Of a DNA stretch of 6,287 nt, positions 1-5,611 are shown piece after piece. This DNA is from a bacterium (Candidatus Ratteibacteria) CG_4_9_14_3_um_filter_41_21 (GTDB taxonomy: Bacteria > Ratteibacteria > UBA8468): positions 1 through 6,287 of the forward strand of contig PFWI01000212.1 in NCBI GenBank assembly GCA_002791075.1, in the 5' to 3' direction. Under the pieces are notes generated by a model. That model was given only the letters and a program-made list of their open reading frames with translations. It made no database searches and was not told the DNA's origin. Both the position numbers and the translations under genes were made by a program. How positions within the stretch are numbered: position 1 is the stretch's first letter; each line of letters begins with the position of its first letter.

Positions 1-1
1 C

Positions 2-514
2 TTTGCTTCTGCCGAGGAGATAAAACCGATCTGCGACCGGGAATATTTCCCGGCAGTCCATACCCTTTTAAAAAAGGCAAAGGAATCGGTTTATTTGATA
101 ATGCATCAGATTCGCTATTATGAGACGCATCCGCAAAGTTCGGCTAATATATTCTGCGATGAGTTGATTGCTGCAGCAAAGCGAGGCGTAAAGGTAAAGG
201 CAATCATAGAACAATCGGATTTAGAAATGTTTTTAGACAGTTCCGAGAAGAACAGAGACGTTGGTTACCGTTTAGTAAAGGGAGGCGTGTCTGTTTATTT
301 TGACCCTTCAAAAACCACTACCCATTGCAAATTGCTTGTTGTTGACCAAAGATACACGGTAATCGGCAGTACCAACTGGTCCTACTATGCTCTGGATAAG
401 AATTACGAGTCCTCGGTTTTAATTGATTCTATAGATACCGCAAATTACTTCATTGAATATTTTGAGAAATTACGTAAAAAATGCCCGATGAAATTAGAAC
501 CACAGAAAAAATGA
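2..514 (+). CDS. Phospholipase D-like (HKD) domain protein, 5' end cut by window edge
   Basis: The frame is open from base 2 to a TGA at 512-514, giving 170 visible residues, so the true start lies left of the window. The HKD catalytic motif is clear: HCKLLVVD (His, Lys and Asp at visible residues 108, 110 and 115, about bases 323-346), followed by GSTNWS. The preceding K-ESVYLIM strand and the ELIAAAKRGVKVKAIIEQ helix-strand unit fit the PLD fold. Single-HKD family members (Nuc-type nucleases) dimerise to build one active site and cleave phosphodiester bonds in nucleic acid or lipid. Only one HKD is visible, but a two-HKD phospholipase or cardiolipin synthase with its first half upstream cannot be excluded. 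The first visible residues, FASA before EE, look like the end of a signal peptide with an AxA cleavage site, which would make this a short exported protein of roughly 190 residues (inference). Internal TTG (95) and ATG (101) codons lie inside the domain and are not credible starts. Confidence 0.87.
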   Translation, partial: FASAEEIKPICDREYFPAVHTLLKKAKESVYLIMHQIRYYETHPQSSANIFCDELIAAAKRGVKVKAIIEQSDLEMFLDSSEKNRDVGYRLVKGGVSVYFDPSKTTTHCKLLVVDQRYTVIGSTNWSYYALDKNYESSVLIDSIDTANYFIEYFEKLRKKCPMKLEPQKK

Positions 515-517
515 TGA

Positions 518-686
518 AACCACGAATTTCTCGAATTACGCTAATTAAAACTTTTGACAGGATTAACACGATTAAAGAATTAATTTTTAGTTAGAAACTA
601 ATGTTTGTTTTTCTTATCCTGTAAATCCTGTCAGAGAATGTTCTATTCTTATTTTTAAATTCGAACAATTCGTATAATTCGTGGTT
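518..686. repeat. Nested inverted-repeat element (MITE-like) between the PLD gene and ispF
   Basis: Three nested arm pairs share one centre. Outer arms are 518-528 (AACCACGAATT) and 676-686, an exact 11-bp match; a second matching block CGAATT extends them to about 20 bp with three mismatches. Middle arms are 555-573 (TGACAGGATT...) and 615-633, with ten exact pairs followed by near matches. An apical hairpin, TTAGTT-AGA-AACTAA, lies at 587-601. There is no coding potential. The organisation is that of a non-mobile or non-autonomous palindromic intergenic repeat. I recall similar GACAGGATTAACAGGATT-type and ACCACGAATT-type words in repeats of environmental bacterial genomes, but copy number in this genome cannot be seen here. 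Confidence 0.8.
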
Positions 687-695
687 AGAAACAAA

Positions 696-1169
696 ATGAA
701 GGTTGGGATTGGTTACGACATTCATAAATTAGTAAAGGGAAGGAAATTAATCTTAGGCGGAATAGAGATTAAATTCTCCAAAGGTCTTTCAGGCCACAGT
801 GACGGCGATGTCCTCACCCATGCCATTATTGACGCTATTTTAGGCGCCCTCGGTAAAGGGGATATCGGAAAGCATTTTCCTGATACAGATAGTAGATATA
901 AAAATATCAGCAGTCTTGTTTTGTTAAAAGAAACAATGAAATTATTGACCAAAAGCAAATACAGAATAAATAATCTGGACACAGCAATTATTGCCGAGAA
1001 ACCTAAAATTGCTTCTTATAGCGGGAAAATAGAGGAAAGATTAGCTTCGGTTTTGAAGGTTAAAAAAGAATTTATCAATATCAAGGCCAAGACCAATGAA
1101 GGGTTGGGAGAAATCGGAAAAGGAAAGGCAATTGCTTGTTTCGCTATTGTATCAATACTGCGGCATTAA
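696..1169 (+). CDS. ispF: 2-C-methyl-D-erythritol 2,4-cyclodiphosphate synthase
   Basis: IspF converts CDP-methylerythritol 2-phosphate to methylerythritol 2,4-cyclodiphosphate with release of CMP in the MEP isoprenoid pathway; it is a cytosolic homotrimer with Zn at subunit interfaces. The 157-residue product matches the usual length (about 157-160) and lines up with E. coli numbering without gaps in the first 65 residues: metal ligands Asp8, His10 (GIGYDIH) and His42, the His34-Ser35 pair, Asp56, and FPDTD at 61-65. The C-terminal KTNEGLGEIGKGKAIACFA block matches the conserved T-x-E-x-LG...G-x-G region that binds the cytidine nucleotide. ATG 696 is chosen because MKVGIGYDIH is the canonical N-terminus; an in-frame GTG at 681 lies inside the upstream repeat arm and would add five unusual residues. 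No Shine-Dalgarno precedes the ATG. No other MEP gene is in view. Confidence 0.97.
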   Translation: MKVGIGYDIHKLVKGRKLILGGIEIKFSKGLSGHSDGDVLTHAIIDAILGALGKGDIGKHFPDTDSRYKNISSLVLLKETMKLLTKSKYRINNLDTAIIAEKPKIASYSGKIEERLASVLKVKKEFINIKAKTNEGLGEIGKGKAIACFAIVSILRH

Positions 1170-1203
1170 TTAAAACACTCAACTTACCTAATCTCACCAA
1201 CAG

Positions 1204-1279
1204 TCGGGGCGACTGGATTCGAACCAGCGACCTTCTGAACCCCATTCAGACGCGCTAAACCGGACTGCGCTACGCCCCG
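1204..1279 (-). tRNA. tRNA-Pro, anticodon GGG
   Basis: On the minus strand the 76-nt sequence folds into a full cloverleaf: acceptor CGGGGCG/CGCCCCG (7 bp), D stem GCGC/GCGC with an 11-nt loop containing GG, anticodon stem TCTGA/TCAGA with loop ATGGGGT, 5-nt variable loop, T stem GCTGG/CCAGT (one G-T pair) with loop TTCGAAT. The anticodon is GGG (1241-1243), followed by G37, and the C1-G72 pair with discriminator A73 is typical of bacterial tRNA-Pro. It reads CCC and CCU codons. The 3' CCA is not encoded (the genome has CTG after A73), so CCA-adding enzyme must supply it. It is transcribed towards the 3' end of ispF. Confidence 0.97.
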
Positions 1280-1300
1280 CAAGATTAAATATTACCCGTT

Positions 1301-1329
1301 ATTATAACACGATTTTGTTGACTTTTCAA
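1301..1329 (-). promoter_or_regulatory. Sigma70-type promoter of tRNA-Pro
   Basis: On the minus strand TTGAAA (1324-1329) and a perfect TATAAT (1301-1306) are separated by exactly 17 bp. Initiation would be near 1294, giving a leader of about 15 nt before the mature tRNA 5' end at 1279. It points at the tRNA and nothing else. This is the best promoter in the window. Confidence 0.85.
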
Positions 1330-1359
1330 TTTAATGTGGTATATACTATCAAGCCAATT

Positions 1360-1640
1360 GGACGCAGATATACGCAGATGACAGCGCAGCTGTCATTGCG
1401 AGCCCCGTTAGAAATACGAGGATAGAAAATTCCAGATAGAGTTTCTAAACGGGGCGAGCGACTGAAAGGAGCGTGGCAATCTCGAGATTGCGGAGCTTAC
1501 CCCGAGCCTGTTATTTGAGATTGCCACAGTCGTCCGCCAATATTGCTGGGCGGACTCCTTCGCAATGACAGACGAAGGGGTCTTACTCCTCGCAATGACT
1601 TCATTAGAATCCTGTTATTATCCTGAAGTTATCCGCGTCC
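1360..1640. repeat. Outer arms of a composite palindromic repeat
   Basis: GGACGCAGATA at 1360-1370 pairs with TATCCGCGTCC at 1630-1640 (10 of 11), and bounds a second, inner repeat. Between the right inner boundary (about 1600) and the right arm lies a remnant with AATCCTGTTATTATCCTG, resembling the middle-arm words of the repeat at 518-686. The simplest reading is an older repeat split by insertion of the inner one. The whole stretch between the tRNA and the oxidoreductase (1280-1656) holds only the tRNA promoter, these repeats and a ribosome binding site; I see no coding sequence there. Confidence 0.6.
1391..1599. repeat. Inner multi-hairpin repeat with GTCATTGCGAG ends
   Basis: Exact terminal inverted repeats: GTCATTGCGAG at 1392-1402 and CTCGCAATGAC at 1589-1599. 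An extra right-hand copy, TCGCAATGACA at 1560-1570, pairs exactly with 1391-1401. Internal hairpins: CCCCGTTAGAAA (1403-1414) with TTTCTAAACGGGG (1442-1454, one bulge); GTGGCAATCTC (1473-1483) with GAGATTGCCAC (1517-1527, exact 11 bp); GTCCGCC (1532-1538) with GGCGGAC (1549-1555). No open frame or transposase is present. The GTCATTGCGAG...GTGGCAATCTC arrangement is, from memory, a widespread intergenic repeat type in environmental bacteria; mobility mechanism unknown. Confidence 0.8.
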
Positions 1641-1647
1641 CAAAAAA

Positions 1648-1653
1648 AGGAGG
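1648..1653 (+). promoter_or_regulatory. Strong Shine-Dalgarno for the Gfo/Idh/MocA gene
   Basis: AGGAGG ends three bases before the ATG at 1657, a tight but usable spacing, and fixes the start of the oxidoreductase. It begins only 8 bp beyond the right arm of the composite repeat. It is the only near-perfect Shine-Dalgarno in front of any start codon in this window. Confidence 0.85.
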
Positions 1654-1656
1654 AAA

Positions 1657-2619
1657 ATGGCGATTAGAATAGGGTTTATTGGTGTAGGGGGAATTGCTGG
1701 CTCGCATCTCAGCAGACTTTCCCAGATAAAAGAGGCCAGGATTACCGCTTTAACCGATGTAGTAAAAGAGAAGACAGCAAAAGTAGCGAAGGAATATCAG
1801 GCAAATGCCTATACTGACTACAAAGAAATGCTTGACCAGGAAAAATTGGATGCGGTTTTTATTTGTCTTCCTCCTTTCGCTCACGGGGATATTGAAATTG
1901 AACTTGCCCAAAGGGAAATTCCTTTTTTCATAGAAAAGCCGGTTAATCTCTATTTGGAGAAAGCAAAAGAAGTAGAAAAAATAGTAAAAGAGAAAAAACT
2001 TATTACCTCGGTAGGTTATGTTCTCCGCTATATGGACATTGTGGAGAAAGCGAGAGATTTTTTAAAGGACAAGAAAATTGCTCTGATTTTAGGACGTTAT
2101 TTTGGAGAAGTTCCCGGAGCAGGAAAAGGCTGGTATTCAAGAAAGGAGAAATCCGGCGGCCAGGTTGTTGAGCAGGCAACCCATATCGTAGATTCGATGA
2201 GATATTTAGCCGGAGACATTGATTCCCTTTATGCACAAGGATTTAAGGGTATTAATAAACTGGAGAATTACAACGTTGAGGATGCCAGTATTGTAGCAAT
2301 GCATTTTAAAAACGGAGCGCTTGGTTCTCTAATCTCTAATTGGCTTTTATCCGGTTATCAGCCTATGTTAGAGATTATTACTCAAGGTATTCAGATTCAA
2401 TATTCGGTTACCTCCTTGAAGATTATCTCTAAGAATAAAAAAGAGGAGTTCTTGGTAAGCAACAATTACGCCGCTTTAGAGGATGAGATTTTTATTGAGG
2501 CGGTAAAGAATAATGACCCATCAAGGATTAAATCTGATTATAGCGATGGATTGAAAACCTTAGAGGTTACCCTTGTCGCTAATGAATCAATGGAGAAAAA
2601 AGAGATAATTTCGCTATGA
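1657..2619 (+). CDS. Gfo/Idh/MocA family NAD(P)-dependent oxidoreductase
   Basis: The 320-residue product is of normal length for the family. The N-terminal Rossmann fold shows IRIGFIGVGGIAGSHL (glycines 9, 11 and 12) binding the dinucleotide, then FICLPPFAH around 68-76 and the EKP motif at 93-95 whose Lys is the conserved catalytic-site residue. The C-terminal alpha/beta domain contains the GGQVVEQATHIVDSMRYL block, with His176 and Asp179 in the usual active-site positions. Family members oxidise or reduce sugars, inositols and related polyols in the cytoplasm. The substrate cannot be deduced, as no sugar-pathway neighbours are present. Start is set by the AGGAGG just upstream. It appears to be a single-gene unit, preceded by the composite repeat and meeting the GNAT gene tail-to-tail. 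No convincing promoter was found upstream, so its control is unknown. Confidence 0.93.
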   Translation: MAIRIGFIGVGGIAGSHLSRLSQIKEARITALTDVVKEKTAKVAKEYQANAYTDYKEMLDQEKLDAVFICLPPFAHGDIEIELAQREIPFFIEKPVNLYLEKAKEVEKIVKEKKLITSVGYVLRYMDIVEKARDFLKDKKIALILGRYFGEVPGAGKGWYSRKEKSGGQVVEQATHIVDSMRYLAGDIDSLYAQGFKGINKLENYNVEDASIVAMHFKNGALGSLISNWLLSGYQPMLEIITQGIQIQYSVTSLKIISKNKKEEFLVSNNYAALEDEIFIEAVKNNDPSRIKSDYSDGLKTLEVTLVANESMEKKEIISL

Positions 2620-2634
2620 ATACAAAAGAGGCTA

Positions 2635-3084
2635 CTACATCTCTTTCATTACAGCAATCTCATCACATTTGGGAAATTTCGGACAATTAAGGCATTCTGA
2701 CCAGATTTTACGGGGAAGTTTGCTCTTCGGAACACGAAAAAATCCATGTTTCTCAAAAAAAGCAGGGACATAGGTTAGAGCAAAGACTTTTTTTAAATTT
2801 AAATTTCTCGCTTCATCTAAAGCCTTTTCTAAAAGAAGATTACCAATCCCACAGCGTTGTTCTTCCTCTACCACCGCTAAAGAACGAATTTCGCCTAAAT
2901 CCTTCCAGGTGATATGCAACCGGCAACAAGCAACAGTCTTATCTTTTTTCTCATAGACCCAAAAATCACGAAGATTTTCATAAAGTTGGGTTAGAGCTAT
3001 CGGTAACATTTTTCCTTCATTAGCGAAACTATTAATCAACTTCTGAAGTTTAGGAACATCCTCCATTTTCGCTTTTCTAATCAT
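2635..3084 (-). CDS. GNAT N-acetyltransferase, short ArgA-like (possible N-acetylglutamate synthase)
   Basis: This 149-residue single-domain GNAT protein shows the acetyl-CoA pyrophosphate-binding loop QRCGIG at 76-81 after the strand EIRSLAV, and the late motif LTYVPAFFEKHGF at 103-115. The start IRKAKMEDVPKLQKLI and the C-terminal IWSECLNCPKFPKCDEIA block fit what I recall of the short ArgA-like acetyltransferases (COG1246), some of which make N-acetylglutamate for arginine synthesis. No arginine gene is nearby, so the substrate is tentative; GNAT membership is secure. The ATG lies 3 bp after the transglycosylase stop with no visible Shine-Dalgarno, suggesting translation by reinitiation. 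It is the last gene of the minus-strand operon and ends 15 bp from the convergent oxidoreductase stop. Cys131, Cys134 and Cys140 form a C-x2-C-x5-C cluster that could hold metal (inference). Confidence 0.9.
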   Translation of the reverse strand: MIRKAKMEDVPKLQKLINSFANEGKMLPIALTQLYENLRDFWVYEKKDKTVACCRLHITWKDLGEIRSLAVVEEEQRCGIGNLLLEKALDEARNLNLKKVFALTYVPAFFEKHGFFRVPKSKLPRKIWSECLNCPKFPKCDEIAVMKEM

Positions 3085-3087
3085 TTG

Positions 3088-4995
3088 CTATTTATATAAA
3101 CTCTGATATTCCTGATAAGCAGAAATTACTTTTTTCACATAATGATACGTTTCCGAAAAAGGGATATTCTCCACAAATTCATCAAGATCATTTTCTTCTT
3201 TCAACCAACTTGCGGTTCTTTCCGGCCCTGCATTATAGGCGCAAAGAGAAAGAACAGTATTGCTGTCAAAGGTATTTAAAAGCTGGCGGAAGTAATAACA
3301 GCCAAAAGCAATATTGACTTCCGGTTCAAAAAGTTTTTCAGTCCGGTAATCCCGCTGATTCATCCTTTTAGCAATCCATTCTCCCGTAGGAGGAATAATC
3401 TGCATCAAACCAATAGCAGAAGCCGAAGAAACATCTCCTTTGCCAAACCTGCTCTCCTGCCAGAGTATCGAAAAAACAAGATAGGGATCCAGATTATACT
3501 TTTTGCTATATTGCTCAATAAGAGCCTGGTAATAGAGAGGATATCTTAATTTTTTCTCTTTGATAACCGTACCCAGAGCAATTGCCTCCGGATAGGCGCG
3601 CGCCTCTTGATAGAGGTAAAAAAGAATCCACCGTTCTTCTTGATTATAAACTTTTTTCTCCATCTTTTTCAATTCTGATATCGCTTCCTCGCTGATTCCT
3701 AATTTTAATAAGAGGAGAGCTTTTTGAAGTTCAGGGTTTTTTTTATTCAGTTGGGAAAGATAAATTTTATCATCATTCATTGGCAATGGTGGATCTATAT
3801 CTTGGATATTTTTAGTAAAGTTTGGATAATTAATTTTCCCTTCCTGGCAAGCGCGATAGGAGTAAAAAGTATAAGGAAGTTGGGTTATCCGGTTATAGGC
3901 TGTTTTTGCCTTTTCGTCGTAACCTAATTCTTCGGAATATTTTCCCAAAAAGTAGGATGCTTTTGCTCGAACTTCTTCTTTCGGGGAAGAATAAAAAAGT
4001 TTTTCTAAAGTTTTGGCTGCGCCTGAATAATTCTTTAACTTTGCGTAACATCTTGTGGCCTGCCAGAGACTCTCGCCATCGGCAGCTATTTCATATTCAC
4101 TAATTGCCTCCTGATATCTTTTTAACTTTTGCAGAGCGCGTCCTTTTTCATAGTGAAGTTCACTACTTTCCGGATAGATTTGGTCATATTCTTCCAATGC
4201 TTTCTCGTAATCCGATAAGTAGAAGAAACTCTTTCCGCGAAAGTAATGAACTTTGGCGAAAAGAGAAGAAGAAATCTCTCGTCTTCTAAGAAGAAGAGAA
4301 AATCTTTTCTCTGCTTCTCGATAAAGGCGATTTCGGTAAAAAACGTAAGCCAGGGAATATTCTTCTTCCGGCGAAAAACATTTTTGGAGAGACTCCAAAT
4401 AACGAATTGCTTCTAAGGAAAGAGGATTTCGGGAGAAATCCTCTACCAGATTCCAGAAAACTTTAATTGCTTCTTCCTTATTTCCCAATTTTTTATAAAG
4501 ATTGGCCAAATGAAATAATCCCTCTTCATCCTTTTCTAATCCCTGATAGGTTTCTATGGCTTTCTGAAACTGATTCATCTTCTCGTAAGATTTTGCCAAT
4601 TCTCTCAAGACCCGGGGCTTTAAAGGTCCTTTCTTGAAAAAAGGTTCTGCTTTTTCATACCAAAGAATCGCTTGAGCAAAGTTTCTGAGGTAATAGTAAT
4701 CACTGACAATATGAAAAAGGGCATCATCAGCCAAGAGTTTTGGTTCTTCTAATTCCAGATATTTTTGAAAGGATTTAATCGCTTCTTGATATCTGTCTAA
4801 TTTCTCTTTTAAAACACCGGAAAGATAGAACCTTTCTTTTTCGGGAAGTTGCTCAGATAACTTCAGGGCAAGGGAATAATTCTTTCCCTCGACCGCCTGC
4901 TGTATTTCCCGATAAGGAAATTCTTCCCCCGCGGCATGACGACGAAGAACAAGAAGAAGAAAAAGGGCAAGAAAAGGAAACAGAGATTTTTTCAT
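3088..4995 (-). CDS. slt: Exported lytic murein transglycosylase, TPR superhelix plus SLT domain
   Basis: The 635-residue protein cleaves the MurNAc-GlcNAc bond of peptidoglycan to give 1,6-anhydro ends, acting in the periplasm or at the envelope. Residues 1-23 are a signal-like segment: KK, a hydrophobic run (about 5-17), then RRHAAG. Residues about 60-480 hold roughly ten or eleven TPR-like helix pairs (e.g. DRYQEAIKSFQKYLEL 67-82, NKEEAIKVF 172-180, KRYQEAISEYEIAA 292-305). The C-terminal SLT domain (about 495-630) has catalytic Glu514 in QESRF, SAIGLMQ at 526-532, EPEVNIAFG at 557-565, AYNAG at 586-590 and the late ETYHYVKKV at 615-623. Length and order are like E. coli Slt70, although the helical part looks more like regular TPRs. 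Its ATG overlaps the purN stop by four bases (ATGA), and GGGGA upstream may be a weak Shine-Dalgarno. A purine gene and a murein hydrolase so tightly coupled is unexpected; a growth-related link is possible but unproven. Confidence 0.95.
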   Translation of the reverse strand: MKKSLFPFLALFLLLVLRRHAAGEEFPYREIQQAVEGKNYSLALKLSEQLPEKERFYLSGVLKEKLDRYQEAIKSFQKYLELEEPKLLADDALFHIVSDYYYLRNFAQAILWYEKAEPFFKKGPLKPRVLRELAKSYEKMNQFQKAIETYQGLEKDEEGLFHLANLYKKLGNKEEAIKVFWNLVEDFSRNPLSLEAIRYLESLQKCFSPEEEYSLAYVFYRNRLYREAEKRFSLLLRRREISSSLFAKVHYFRGKSFFYLSDYEKALEEYDQIYPESSELHYEKGRALQKLKRYQEAISEYEIAADGESLWQATRCYAKLKNYSGAAKTLEKLFYSSPKEEVRAKASYFLGKYSEELGYDEKAKTAYNRITQLPYTFYSYRACQEGKINYPNFTKNIQDIDPPLPMNDDKIYLSQLNKKNPELQKALLLLKLGISEEAISELKKMEKKVYNQEERWILFYLYQEARAYPEAIALGTVIKEKKLRYPLYYQALIEQYSKKYNLDPYLVFSILWQESRFGKGDVSSASAIGLMQIIPPTGEWIAKRMNQRDYRTEKLFEPEVNIAFGCYYFRQLLNTFDSNTVLSLCAYNAGPERTASWLKEENDLDEFVENIPFSETYHYVKKVISAYQEYQSLYK

Positions 4996-5606
4996 AAATC
5001 CCCGGCAAGCACTCTTCGTCCCTTAATCTTTATTCTCCTTTCGGCAATCAACTTGATTGCCTGAGGATAAATGATATGCTCCTTTTCCTGAATGCGCTGA
5101 TGCAAGGTTTCCGGGGTATCATCATCTTTTACCAGGACAACCGCTTGTAGAATAATAGGACCAGAATCTACTCCCTCTTCTACGAAATGGACGGTGGCTC
5201 CGGTAAACTTTACCCCATAATTGAGGGCCTGTTTCCAGGATTCCAACCCCGGAAAAGAAGGAAGAAAAGCCGGATGAATATTGATAACTTTTTCGGGGAA
5301 AGCATTAAGAAAATCCCTTTTTAAAACCCTCATAAAACCGGCAAGACATACTAATTCTACCCCTTCTTTTTTCAAGACTTGAACGTAATTTTTCTCTACC
5401 TTTTTTTCTAAATAGGTTTTAAATTTGCCTGGCGAGATGTAGAGAGATTTAATTTTGGCTTTTTCTGCCCGGATCAGAGCATAAGCATCTCGATTATCCG
5501 AAAGAACTATACCAATTTTTGCCGGAATTTCTTTTCTCCCAATGGCATCAATAATTGCCTGGAGATTTGTTCCCTTGCCCGAAGCCAAAACTCCAATGGT
5601 TAACAT
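4992..5606 (-). CDS. purN: Phosphoribosylglycinamide formyltransferase (GAR transformylase)
   Basis: PurN transfers a formyl group from 10-formyltetrahydrofolate to glycinamide ribonucleotide, the third step of de novo purine synthesis, in the cytoplasm. The 204-residue product is of usual length. LASGKGTNLQAII (7-19) is the phosphate-binding N-terminus, with Thr at the position often Ser. Catalytic residues are present: Asn109 and His111 in INIHPAFLPSFPG, and Asp147 in GATVHFVEEGVDSGPII. The C-terminal DTPETLHQRIQEKEHIIYP block is typical. The ATG is 5 bp after the merR stop and lacks a clear Shine-Dalgarno. The stop is shared in an ATGA overlap with the transglycosylase, implying translational coupling. 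No other purine gene is nearby, so it is separated from the rest of its pathway within this window. Confidence 0.97.
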   Translation of the reverse strand: MLTIGVLASGKGTNLQAIIDAIGRKEIPAKIGIVLSDNRDAYALIRAEKAKIKSLYISPGKFKTYLEKKVEKNYVQVLKKEGVELVCLAGFMRVLKRDFLNAFPEKVINIHPAFLPSFPGLESWKQALNYGVKFTGATVHFVEEGVDSGPIILQAVVLVKDDDTPETLHQRIQEKEHIIYPQAIKLIAERRIKIKGRRVLAGDL

Positions 5607-5611
5607 CTTTT

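Noticed and set aside
37..53. Perfect 7-bp inverted repeat CCGGGAA-TAT-TTCCCGG
   Set aside because: It lies inside the PLD coding frame (encoding part of DREYFPA) with no partner structure or repeat copy; treated as chance.
681..695. GTG at 681 as the ispF start
   Set aside because: It would add VRNK-type residues absent from IspF proteins, lies inside the repeat arm and has no Shine-Dalgarno; ATG 696 gives the canonical N-terminus with exact active-site numbering.
722..982. Open frame on the strand opposite ispF
   Set aside because: It is wholly antisense to a certain gene and its product resembles no family I know.
1360..1640. Insertion sequence or small RNA gene in the repeat-rich spacer
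   Set aside because: No transposase frame is present, and the stems are accounted for by inverted-repeat ends; no promoter-terminator pair frames them as an RNA gene.
2003..2236. Open frame opposite the oxidoreductase
   Set aside because: Antisense to the conserved catalytic region of a clear gene, with no family resemblance.
2599..2646. Inverted repeat AAAGAGAT/ATCTCTTT around the convergent stops as a bidirectional terminator
   Set aside because: The 8-bp stem has only two G-C pairs and a 32-nt loop. A short T run follows on the minus strand, but stability is too low to call a terminator.
3724..4289. Three successive plus-strand open frames opposite the transglycosylase
   Set aside because: They lie entirely within a certain gene on the other strand, have low-complexity composition and no recognisable domains.
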